Assembly (NCBI GenBank): GCA_963922205.1 | Contig: CAWUHX010000134.1 | Coordinates: 682,001-746,000 of the forward strand | Reading direction: 5' to 3' | Source: Romanomermis culicivorax | Taxonomy: Eukaryota; Nematoda; Enoplea; Mermithida; Mermithidae | DNA length: 64,000 nucleotides | Notes under the pieces: generated by a model | Databases searched by the model: none | Seen by the model: only the letters and a program-made list of their open reading frames with translations | What the model was told of the DNA's origin: nothing | Translations under genes and position numbers: made by a program | In this document: positions 26,301 through 37,500 of the stretch, piece by piece | How positions within the stretch are numbered: the first letter of the stretch is position 1 | Layout of the letters: every line of letters begins with the position of its first letter

Positions 26301-26399
26301 CAGCTGGAGCTCAAGTCTCTTTGATGAAACGGGCCCAGGACATTATCTCGAACCTTCTTACTCACCTTTTAGGAATATTGCCATTGAACGGCCGAGCAT
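20331..26399 (-). CDS. psd-1: Phosphatidylserine decarboxylase proenzyme, seven exons
   Basis: Converts phosphatidylserine to phosphatidylethanolamine at the mitochondrial inner membrane. Exons: 26399-26366, 24829-24561, 24202-23966, 21627-21499, 21429-21318, 20978-20821 and 20543-20331. All phases agree and give 383 residues, close to other animal PSDs. Visible signatures: N-terminal hydrophobic segment ([14 protein letters not shown]) and a second one ([17 protein letters not shown]); [52 protein letters not shown] with the active-site His; and [10 protein letters not shown], where proenzyme self-cleavage before Ser352 makes the pyruvoyl alpha chain. The usual motif is LGST/GSS, so LGSS is acceptable. 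The first exon (11 codons) is chosen on phase and an in-frame upstream stop and is the least certain part. Intron 3 carries a CATACATG element. Confidence 0.95.
22949..23401. mobile_element. CATACATG element (subfamily 1) in psd intron 3
   Basis: 453 bp, ends CATACATGTAAC and TTACATGTATG, with a perfect 8-bp duplication ATATGAAG (22941-22948 and 23402-23409). It contains G runs of about 10 or more near both ends and the palindrome GGCGCGAAGCGCC at about 23151. Non-coding. Confidence 0.93.
25177..25420. mobile_element. Decayed CATACATG element (subfamily 2) in psd intron 1
   Basis: The left end CATGCACG and right end TGTGCGTGTATG, plus an interior with repeated CAGCAGAT(C/T) units, match the 49577-49995 copy. 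Flanks match only about 5 of 8 bases (ACTTTAAC and GCTGTTAC), consistent with an old insertion. Confidence 0.5.
26176..26336. mobile_element. Hairpin MITE with GGGGCCGGTTTCA ends in psd intron 1
   Basis: 161 bp. The left end GGGGCCGGTTTCACCAAAGA pairs with a right end whose complement is GGGCCCGTTTCATCAAAGA. The arms continue through GACTTAA/GACTTGA and AGCTGCAG-type palindromes. It would fold into one near-complete stem. No coding capacity. Confidence 0.75.
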
Positions 26400-26535
26400 C
26401 ACGATAAAACTGGATGACTAATTATACTTCTAGCTGGACGATTTCTATGACGTCAAACTTGAACATGTACACAAAATTTGCAGCGCTATCGGCGTTTAGT
26501 TGCTCAGCATTCGACAGGGAGCAGGACCGGGAAAC

Positions 26536-26543
26536 CTGAGAAA
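26536..26543 (-). other. Acceptor upstream of psd start (trans- or cis-splice)
   Basis: TTTCTCAG defines an exon start at 26535, 137 nt before the ATG at 26399. Between them a 37-codon open frame (VSRSCSLSNAEQL...) ends in TAA 22 nt before that ATG. It could be a spliced 5' UTR with an upstream ORF, or the tail of another coding exon. Confidence 0.4.
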
Positions 26544-27020
26544 AAAATGAAACATTAAATGAGCCGATGGTGAAAAAACTAGCCTTCGTTGAATAACAAC
26601 GGGGCGAAAAATAGATACACCACGTAAACTTAAGAATAATGAAGCGTAGGCGAGATTGGAGTAAGGTTACGTTGGAGGTTGAATGCAGAAAGCAATCATA
26701 AGTAGTGATTTTCATCGGATATCAGGATATCCCAACGTTTTATGGAAAACTTTCAATACAGATGACGAATAAAAATATTAAAGTCAGAGCATTAAATAGA
26801 TTCGTTGAAGAGGCAATGGTGAAATCAAATGCAATAGATTTTTAAATGACATAAATGCCAAGTGATCAAGTAAAAAGAGTTGAGAGCTAATGATAAACAT
26901 GTTATAGTTTTATTTACAAACTTGCAGTTTTTCTATCTTTATCTTCGGTTTATGGTTGACATTTTCTGCACGTTTTTTAAGTTTTGTGTTCTGATTTCCC
27001 TCATCTGACAAAATTAACAG

Positions 27021-27463
27021 CATACATGTAATTGGGGGGGAGGAGTGCTATGGGAACCCCCCCCCAGAAATCGTCGACCATATGGCTAGCCATTGGGTGA
27101 CCCCCCCCCAGGATTTTCCAATCCTATGGCTAGCCATATGGTAGCCCTAGGGACCCCCATAGTTTTAGTCGGAAAAATACTGAAAAATGTCATTTTTCCA
27201 CGAAAAATGTCAATTTTTGAACAAAAAATGGTCAAAAACGTCAATTTTCTCGGCGCTTCGCGCCATAGGTACATATTTTATCATTTTTTAGACAAAAATT
27301 ACTACTTTTTAAACCGTTTTTCGGACATTTTTCATGGAAAAAATCGAATTTTTTTCCTTCAGGGACCCCTCCCCCCAAAATTTTGGGAATTACTGACCCC
27401 CGGCCCCAAAAAAGTGCTCCAACCCCCCCCCCCCCCAGACCTCGGAGCTCCGTTACATGTATG
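27021..27463. mobile_element. CATACATG element (subfamily 1), inverted relative to 22949 copy
   Basis: 443 bp, perfect 8-bp duplication ATTAACAG (27013-27020 and 27464-27471), ends CATACATGTAATT and GTTACATGTATG. Read on the minus strand it is nearly identical to 22949-23401, G tracts and GGCGCGAAGCGCC palindrome included. It lies upstream of the psd gene. Confidence 0.93.
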
Positions 27464-27471
27464 ATTAACAG

Positions 27472-30400
27472 TACCGTTTCTTAGGTAAAATGAATAACTT
27501 AAAAAATTTATATTAGCAAATTTTTTCAATGTCTGTCTATTAGGACTCCGGAATTTATCCAGTGCCACCAGAAAAACAGTCTGCTGTGTAGGTAATAAAT
27601 TTTCCGCACATTTAGTTCAAAACGTAAAAACTTTTCTATTATGTTGCCTCGTAATTCTTAGATTGCACTAATAATTTGTCAACAAGATGAAAAAAGGAGT
27701 AGTGGTATCAAGATTGCCCATGTTCTTCTCCTTTTAACCGATATTTTATCACCAATCTAACCGCGGGATGTACTTTGAAATTTACAAATTAATTTTTCTG
27801 TCATCGCATGTGCGCCAAAGAAAATACAAGGCGCTAAGTTACGGCAAGCGCCAAGTTGTGATACAATCGACTGGACGTACCAAACACGGGTCCAATTTTT
27901 TTACTCACACTTTTAGCTCATTTGAGCTTTTTCCACAAATGAGTTGGCCGTCAAGAAAAAAAAGGTTCTTCTAGTAAGTCAAAATCTTTAAATTTTACAG
28001 CACTGTGCGCTGGTTTTAGACATAGTTATCATTATTAGTTAGAATTCGGCTCGAGAGCGGCTCTCAGGAAGTCAAGTACTGTTTCTCAACCACTAACGCA
28101 ATCACAAAATGTTCATGTTTACTAACCATTGATATTCAACATTTAGTTTTCGATTCTAACTTTTCTGATCATTTGATTCTTACTTTTTTCCCACTTGATG
28201 ATTGTTGGAGTAAAGTGATTCGACAAAGGAAAATTTCTAACATCTATCACTATCATCATGATCAGTGATGACATGAAAAAAAACATTTCGGAAGCTTAGT
28301 TTTCATAAAATTTAAATACAGTGAATACAAGTCGATTTTTCACATACATATGACATGACCAGATATCCGATCTCTCCCAAAACCCGTATATACGCATGTC
28401 AAAAAATATCTGAGGAATATTACTAATATTATGAGTAGCTGATGGGCGAGAAGTACGCACCACACCATCGCAGGGATTAAAAAAATCTTATCTTAAACGG
28501 AGTAAGCTAAAGTCAGCAGATATATACTGACTCGAGCACGTAGGTCTGGCAGAAAAGGTTTTTGTATTTTATAACCAATGAATCTGAATTACAAACCCCA
28601 TGGAAAAAGTGTCAAGTACATCGTAATTTATTTGAGCGAGCAGTGAACTTGAAACGAATCAGCTTCTTCCACCATATAGTAGCAAAATCCGACAGCCAGA
28701 AACCCCTTTTTATGAAAACTTTCTTAAATTGTCGAGCTGAGAATCGATATTTCTCAGTCGAGAATCAGAGACTCTAACACCTATGGACAGGTGGAAAATC
28801 ACATCCGATGGAGCTCCCTGACGCAATAAAGGTTTCTCACAGGAGGGCATCTCGCACCAGTTTCGACCTGTGAGCATCAAAGTCTAGAACCGTGTATTTC
28901 GTAGAGTGTTAGAGATGAAGACGGACATTATTGTGTTGTTCTCAATAATCTGTTCATCTATGCAAATTTCAGTGTAAATATAAGTAATAGGCAAAAAAAT
29001 TGGTGTAACATTACTCGCATGCCAATATGATATCGAATGCACTATAACATAGAATATTTTGAATTTATACTCGCAGACGTTAGCAAAAATTACCGTGCTT
29101 TTAAATAGAACTACCTCAATGAGTACTTTGAGGTGTAGCCCAATTTGCCAGGATTTGACCAAATTAATGCCCAAAGTGCCCGAAATAGCTACCTACTAAG
29201 TTAGTGACTGCTGCGACCAGTGACTTTCGGTAAACCTAACAACTGAAGAACTTCGAACTTGAATAAAGAAAAATTCTGGACTGCTATCAAAACTGTCATG
29301 ATTGAATAATTTCTGAAAGTGCGAATTGCTCACAAGATTCAGATAGTCTATGTGTGACAATTCTGATCTGTGCACCTGCGGCGCATCGACAAGATGTTAT
29401 TTCGGTAACCTAAAAACTCAACACTGAATAATATGACGAATCTTATTTGTGCCATTTTCGTACCAAAAAAACTTCAATTGGTCGAGCAACAGCTGCTGCT
29501 GGTTCAGAAAGTATGGCTGATTCGCATATTGGCGGAAGAAGCAGAGAGGCATCAAGCTTCTGCGGGGCAATATATACAGTCATTCACCACCAACGGCTTT
29601 ACCATGGTTCAGAATTGGATCTGCATCAGCAAATGACGTTATTTGGAGAGAAAAACGAGGAAATAAGGTAAGAGAAAGAAGCCACGGTGAACGACGAAAT
29701 AAATGGACTTGCAGAATAGCTGGAAGAAACTTAACCGGTGTATGATAATAAATGACGTAGAATAAAGAATTGACATGATTCAGAAATAAGAAATAATATT
29801 TATCAGTTGAATTACGGCATGAAAACGTATAAAAATATTTAAGCATTTTTCACATGTATCGATGAGTACGGTTCAGGTCCGGTCTGAGACAGCCAGTTTC
29901 CACAGGACTTGCAATTCTCGGCGGCCAAGTGCCACAAGTTGGGCATCAATTGATAGATCTCGATGAGTTCCGTTCAAAAACATAACTTGAGCATATCTAT
30001 TTCAATTTTAAAAAGAATCAAAAGAATTAATGATAAGCGTCGACCTTAATTCTGTCCACAGCAAAATTTCTCAACAATGCCTTGAAACTATCACGTCAAT
30101 AAATGCTAGAAAATATCCAAACATAACAAAATGCCGTACATAGAAGTCCAGAATGAAAAATGGGATTCGGAAGATTGTATAAAGTTTAGGAGTTCTCTGT
30201 TAAAGAAAAAATATATGTTTTACACATAAAACTTTGAAGAATAGTGTGGTATATTGCAAAAATTTCGGTACTTTCCAAGTCATAAAACTAGCTGCTAAGT
30301 GCACGAGATGCGAAGATGGATTTTTACCAGTATTTCTAGTCTAAAAACTTTTTACAAAAATACATTTTCAATTATTTCTTGTCGATGAGGGCGAATTTTA

Positions 30401-31550
30401 GCTGGCCGAACTACTGAGTAAAGAGAACCTAGCCATATGGCTGAATCGGAAATTTTTGAGTTACGAGGAGTAGGGGTGAGTGAGCAAAAAACATAAAAAG
30501 CTCCACAAGCATTTAAATATGCATAAAAAAATTAAAAAACTGCCTTAAAACCACAAGCACGATTATTAAATAAATATCCAAGCGATGTTTTGTCACGCAT
30601 CCGATTCACACTGTCGGCCGCTCAGCAAAATGCTGAACGCTTTTGGATGAGAATCGAACAGTCTAAAGATTTTGATGCTAATACTCGTCGATGCTGCAGA
30701 CATACAGAACCAGGAAATTGAAATAATAAAAAAAGTACTTGGAGTTACACTTTTCCTGGGAGCAAAATGAATTTCAAATAACAGAGCAATCCGAAGTATT
30801 CTAGAACAGTTGGGTTTTAAATTATATGCGAGTTACTGTAACACATAATGACTTCGACATATGTCCTTCCTTCAAGTCATCATTATTTAATTACAAAAGT
30901 GCACGGCAAGCTACGCATGCCTGAAGTACTTCCTGTCAAAAACTTTTCAACATCAAAAATTTATTATTCATCTCGTACGACGGATGGAGGATTGAAGTTC
31001 GCAATGGTCAGAGATCTAATCAAAAGCCCATATATTTTTCAATATCGAATACAAAATACTAGTGATTTTTAACCACGAAATGAGCCGATAGCGGCGAAAA
31101 ATCTACACAGGTCACCAAGGAAAACAACGTTCGAGTTGCCCAGCTGTTATACAAACAAAAAAAGAAAAACAAGTGAGGAAACTATTAAACGAGTCCGTTT
31201 GCAAAGATATAGCATTTCTGATCGTATGCATGAACATCGAAACAGATATAAGACTACGCATCGAAACGTTTTATTGAAACGAAAACAAATATTACCCTAA
31301 AAAAATACACGGGCGAGTGTACCACAAAAGAAATTTTTATATCAAATTCGATCCGATATATGCTAACCTACAGGAGAAAAAAATCGTACATTTGAACCAA
31401 AAAACGAAAAATGCGTATATTAAAAGCAAACTGGATAAGACAAAATGCTATTGCAAAGTCAGACACCACGTTAGTTATATTGAGCTAAATTAAAAAACGC
31501 TAAATTTTTGGCTAATTTGTAAACAGCTTATGCAAATTTTCGCGACGTAA
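27472..31550. other. Intergenic between psd and sdha-1; only weak coding hints
   Basis: Mostly AT-rich. Three GC-richer patches are open without identifiable homology. 29447-29671 (plus) ends in a donor-like AAG|GTAAGAG. 29865-29990 is open in several frames on both strands. About 30570-30720 (plus) reads a 50-residue frame ending in TGA. No tRNA or rRNA is seen. Confidence 0.35.
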
Positions 31551-31555
31551 ATGCT

Positions 31556-34500
31556 TCAATAACTTCGCAATTTGGGTACTACCCAGTCGACTTCTTTTTT
31601 GTCTAATGTATCGTCGATGACCGGTCTGTAAGATAGACGGACGTTGCCCGTTGCAGCGTCGACGTAGCTCATTGTGTGTTTGCGCCAATGTTGTTCGATA
31701 GGCTTCTTCTGTTGACCTTCCAACGGTTTAGTGTAGTCGTATTCATCAATGCGGTTCTAAAAAAGTTTCAGCAATTTATTGCTTAGTAGACGGTTCAGGT
31801 AAAAAAACTATTTTTCTTTCTGCTTCCAATCTCGACCTTTGGAATTTATCTTACTCAAACTTTCTAACGTGGTGAGTCATGCATGCAACTGGAGAGAAGT
31901 GCCATTAGAACCTCCTGTACAAAAATCGTCGACCAAATGGTGACCGGCTAGCCATATGATAGCTACAATGATCCCAACATTTTTGGTCGAAAAAACTGAA
32001 AAATGTCAATTTTTCGATGAAGAATGGTCATTTTTGAATAAAAATGGTCAAAAATGTCGATTTTTTAGCGCATCGCGCCATAAATACATTTTTTAAACCA
32101 TTTTTAGGACTTTTTAAAGTAAAAATCGAAGTTTGTTTTTACTCACGGATTCCTCCTAAAATTTTGGTCAATTAGTGACCCTCCACTTCCAAAAAGTCAC
32201 TTGATCCTCCAGACCTTCGTAGTGGCAAATTAATTTTTGAAATTATTAGACGAACCGAATAAAACGGTAAGCAAAATCATTATTTTTAGGAAGACGATCG
32301 CAGTTTCAAAAAAAATTCATCCTGCTTTTTTACATTCGATTTGCATATAATTTACACCTGGATTCATTTGAATGACTAGCAATAGAAATGTTGTAAACAT
32401 CGGAGATGGACGAAAAGTATTGACCATAACTCTAAAACAACAAAAGTAAAACGAAAAATATCGGTTCTGATTATAAGCGACCCTGATGGTTCTTTCAGTC
32501 AAACGATCTACGTTTAAGTGATTCTTCTGTATTTGGAAATATTTTTTTCATCTCGACTCAACCGAAATAGTTTTGCAAGTGAAAATACTATACATAAAAT
32601 TTTTCTAGATAATAGATATGTATGTACGGAAAAATATATTTTCATCAAAATTCTGCTCGAACTTTTGCATTTTTTGTAACTCATATGTTGAAAACTAGAT
32701 AGCTTCTTATTCAAAGATAATTTTCGAGCGTATTGATCCGATACGCGTATTCTTCCAAATAAGTGTGTAGTTGTAACTCTGAAATACGTTTTTTATTCGC
32801 ATCAACCCCAAAAACTTTTCACCAAGTACCGTCAATTTCAACATGCTACATAAGTGTTGTTGACGAGGAAATAGAACCTCACCGGAAAATCCTCTCTAGC
32901 ATGCGCACCGCGACTTTCTTTACGCGCTTCTGCTCCGTAAATTGTTGATAAAGCGTTGATGAACAAATTTTGCAATTCCAATGTTTCGATCAGGTCCGAA
33001 TTCCATATCATACCACGGTCGGTCACTTTAATGTCGTCCAGCAGTTTATAAATATCACTCATTTTTTTACATCCTTCCTAAAAATAGAACATTCTTTTAT
33101 GGACGTCTGACGAAATGTACAACCAACCAGTTTTCCAAAGTTTTGCAGATATATTCACCAGATACGACCTAATATACGTACGTTCAGTACGAGCGAAAAT
33201 GATGGAATATTCACTCTTAAGAATATATAGACTGTATTGTAATACATGCGATACAGCTGTGCTTTTGAGTAAATTTCAAGTACAAACTACAAAGGTATCT
33301 TGTCACGTGAAATGTACGTCGTTATCACGAGAAAATGACGAAACAAGACTTGGTTTGCATTTGCAAACTAGAAAGTCGCAAAGCCAGACGTTTTGTTTCT
33401 TCGCTGAATTCAAAACTAGTGTGCAAGAAAGGAACGAATTTATTTTGAATATTCGAAAACTGAATCAAAAGCCATGATGCATGATGAGTTACATATGAGA
33501 AAATTGTTATGTAGCTCAAAAGAAAAACTGTCGACGGCAGACGAAGTGAATAAAATTCCGCTTTGAAATCTTTTCAGAAAGAAAAATTAATAAGAAAAAC
33601 CGAAATATTTCAACTCCGAGAAATAGTAAAATGAACTAAAATCTAAAAAAGAAAAGAACGCAAATTAAAAATTCTCAATCTTACTTTTTATGCACAGTAG
33701 AATAAAATTCAAAAATTACTTACAGACAATACGGAACCGGTTCTAAACACGCTAGCGTGCTCTTGCATCGTTTTTTGCATGCGAAGTCGCAAGTCCGCGG
33801 TCGAAATCGAACCGTGAGCGTGACGCAGTTTGTCGATATTGGCGACGGATTGTTCGCCGGCAGTGGCTTTGACGTCGTCGACCTTTTCGCCCGGCTTGTG
33901 AGTTTGCGAGACGCTGTGAGCGACGGCGCGACCAAAAATAACAAGATCCAAAAGCGAGTTAGCGCCCAGGCGATTGGCGCCGTGTACGGAGTGGCAAGCG
34001 CCTTCGCCAGCCGCGTACAAACCGGGTACAAGACGGTCTTTACCGTTGACGTGCTCCAGGACCTCAAAAAAGCTTACACGTTGTATACTTACCGGAAATG
34101 AAAAAATCGGAGAAAAATATTTTTCGAAAAATCAACCTTAATTATTTTTCGATCTATTAAGCAAGTAGAACTGCAGTTACTGTCATTGAACCGACTTTTT
34201 CAAAATTTACATAATACAGATTTCGAAAAATTCGTAATAAATAAAAAATCAATGAAACAATCTATTATTGGAAAATCGATTCAAAAAATTCGAAAAAAAT
34301 GTATTTATGAGAAACATTGTCGACAAAACTCACAATTTTACTGACAATGATTCCCATAAAGATGTAAAAAAAATGCAGTCAAATTTAAAGCTTATTCTAT
34401 CCAACTCTTATCGGTAACTATAACTATACAAATATTTAAAAGAAAAATATTTATAACACACGTGTAATGAGGGTGCTTGGTCGGACCAGGGTTTTTTTGG

Positions 34501-37500
34501 TTTTATCTCGACAGGCCATTTGGCTCCTAGGGTCAAAATTTTACAGGCCAATAGGAATTTCAACAAGCCAAAACTAAAAAGTTTGTAAATAAATTTGGTA
34601 GTAAAAAAACGATGTTTTTTTCAACAAATTTAGTCAAAAACACTCTTCAAAATCACGGTAGAATCAAGAGCATAACAGATGAATCATTTGGAATACATTC
34701 ATAATCACACACAGAATAAGGCTCACAAATGATCAGTCATTATTCAAATACATCATCAGGGCTTTTTCACACAAGCCACGTTGATCTATAACTTGGAGAA
34801 AAATTTGGTTGCACGGATTATACTTTTTAGTTGCTCACTATAAAATTGATGAATTCGATTTATTTCGTCAGAAAAATGATTAAAAGTTAATTCCCTTGTA
34901 TTTCATTCACTTCGCGTCAGTTCCTGACTTTTAAAATTGAATTTCCTGAGTTTTTAGAGTGAAATCAAAAGTTTGGCTAAAGTAACTTGTTCGGTACCTG
35001 GCGCCGACAAATTTTGATTTCGAGGCCTCTAAAATGTCGGAAAATGCATTTTTCATCACATTCTGCTGCAACTACCGATGACCGATCTTTTCACCATTTG
35101 ATTGGCGGAAGAGGTCAAACATTTCACCTCCTTTTTGGATCTTATATATCTGGAGCCAGTAATTTACCAATCACAATTATTTATCAAAAGCGATTGTTTT
35201 CACATGCTCTATAACATAAAAAAGCGCGATAGATATTTTACTTCGGACTTGAATATCTCCGGCGCTTAGCACTGGAAGAAAATTCTAGATTACGATATCC
35301 TATAGCGTTGGAAATCTTTTTCCTGCATGAAGGGTCTGTTTTTTCAGTGAATTCAATGAGTTTTCTGTGGGGCAAACTAGAATTTAAAAATTAGGTGAGC
35401 AACAATGAATCTAAATGGCTTCTTCAGATAGCAAGAACCACTGCCATTTTTCCATGTGGATGTTTGAATCATTTTGCAAATGCAAAAGTTGTTCCCCAAA
35501 GCCAAAAATTCTAAAGCGCCGTAAAACGATTTTGTAAAACTAATCTAGGAAAATCTTAATTTTTGTCAAATACGTGGAAAAAAACCATACTAGGTCAAAC
35601 ATTCATCCATAACATGCTGGTTTCTGAAAGCTATAAGCATAAGCTAGGATGGCATGTTCTAACCGCACAACAGAAATGATACCAAAAATCATAAATGATT
35701 TGAAATCCGGCGCGGAGCACCGGAAAATTTTCGGTATTTTTCGTTTTAGTATGCATAAAAATGCGTCTCCGCACAGGAAGCCTTATAGCCTTATCAAAAA
35801 GGGTGGTTAGGATTTCATTTTTACTGCCAATCTGGCTTGTGCCCCTAAATATTTAGAAGCCAATCAGAATTTTTAGGAGGCATGGCTCCTAATTGGCCTA
35901 AAAAAAATCCTGGATCGGACACAGTACCCAAATGTTGGTATTCCACAAAACTCGAAAATTGGGCGAAAAATGCCTTCCTAAAGAATTTTCGAATCTTTAA
36001 CAAAAATTAGATTCTTCCCGACCTTTTGGGGTTATTTTTGACACCCCAACCGACTCGAGGTCTCACGGGTACGATTTATAACACTCAAATTTACATTGAA
36101 TTTACAGATTTACAGCATATACTAATACACGTCATCATGTTTGATTTTCGTTACAGTATGATAACAGAAACAAATCAATCGTAGAGCTTTTGGAAAAGAT
36201 AAATGTAACATTTTTTGAGGCGACAGAAAAATAAAGAGAAAATAAAAAACGTATATCACATTCTGAAAACTGTCGAATCAAAAACTTTTCATTCCTGTCC
36301 CAACCAAACTCAGAAAAAGGCAGGGCTGCAGCAAGACGTCAGTAATTTGTGCACATCCTCTCTATGACAAAAAACATAAAATGTATTTGGTCGGAAACCA
36401 GTCATATGAAAACTTACTTGACCAAGATAATTAGTCGGCGTACCACCCATATTATAATGTACGGTAGGCAAAACCGGGATGGGTTCTTTCAGAACGTCGA
36501 CGCCGGCGAAAATTTCGGCTGTCTCGGAAATACCGGGCAACCGAGCTTTGATTTGTTCAGCCGGTAAATGATGTAATTGAAGGTAAATGTGGTCTTTTTC
36601 GGGTCCGACGCCGCGACCTTCGCGAATTTCGATCGACATCGAACGAGAAACTACGTCGCGCGAAGCTAAATCTTTGGCATTGGGCGCGTAACTATAAATT
36701 TAAGAAGAACGATGAAAAAAAATGCTGAAGGATTAGGTGATTTGTGTTGAGTGGAAAATCAAAAATGGTCTTTGTCTAAAACTTTGGGGTTTTATAGCTG
36801 AAATACGTTATGAAACAAAATTTATCCTTCTGTAGCAAATAGTCTTGAAGATAAAAGCCATTACTTGATTGTACAATCAATAATTAGTGTTTCTTAAAAT
36901 TGAGAAAATTTGCCTATTGATTCGAGGAAATTTGTGGATTTACAACAATGATATTAGATTCACCTTCGGATACATTGTGTGTGACATTAGTTTTAGGATC
37001 GTTATCTTTCTGCCAAAGATGTGATTAGTCTGCACAAAAATCCTTCTGTCTCACGCGTTGATTTTTGCTATGTATGTACGAAACCTTAATACATCAATGA
37101 AATTCAATAGAACATTTGGTATCTTTACCGCTCCATGAAGCGTTCTCCTTTGGAATTAACCAAAAACCCTCCTTCGCCTCGAACGCCTTCGGTTATAAGG
37201 CATCCGGCGCCGTAAATGCCGGTCGGATGGAATTGAACGAATTCCATATCGCTGTTCGATAGTCCAGCACGAGCGATCATAGCAGTTCCATCGCCTAAGA
37301 TTAATGAGTAAAAGTGTAACTTGATAACAAAACCGAGACAAGGAGTATTAGGAAATGAATAAAGAACATGTACGGAAAACTACATCAGGACCGTAGAAGT
37401 ACAATTTTTCATATGAATAAACAAATAAACACTTGAATTTATCGAATGCTGCGAATTGGACACAACGTATGTTTGTTTGCAAAAGTTCAATATCCGGCTT

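Noticed and set aside
33115..33477. 120-codon plus-strand frame in sdha-1 intron 7
   Set aside because: It begins 38 nt past the exon 8 boundary, on the opposite strand, with no domain, and is probably chance in the intron.
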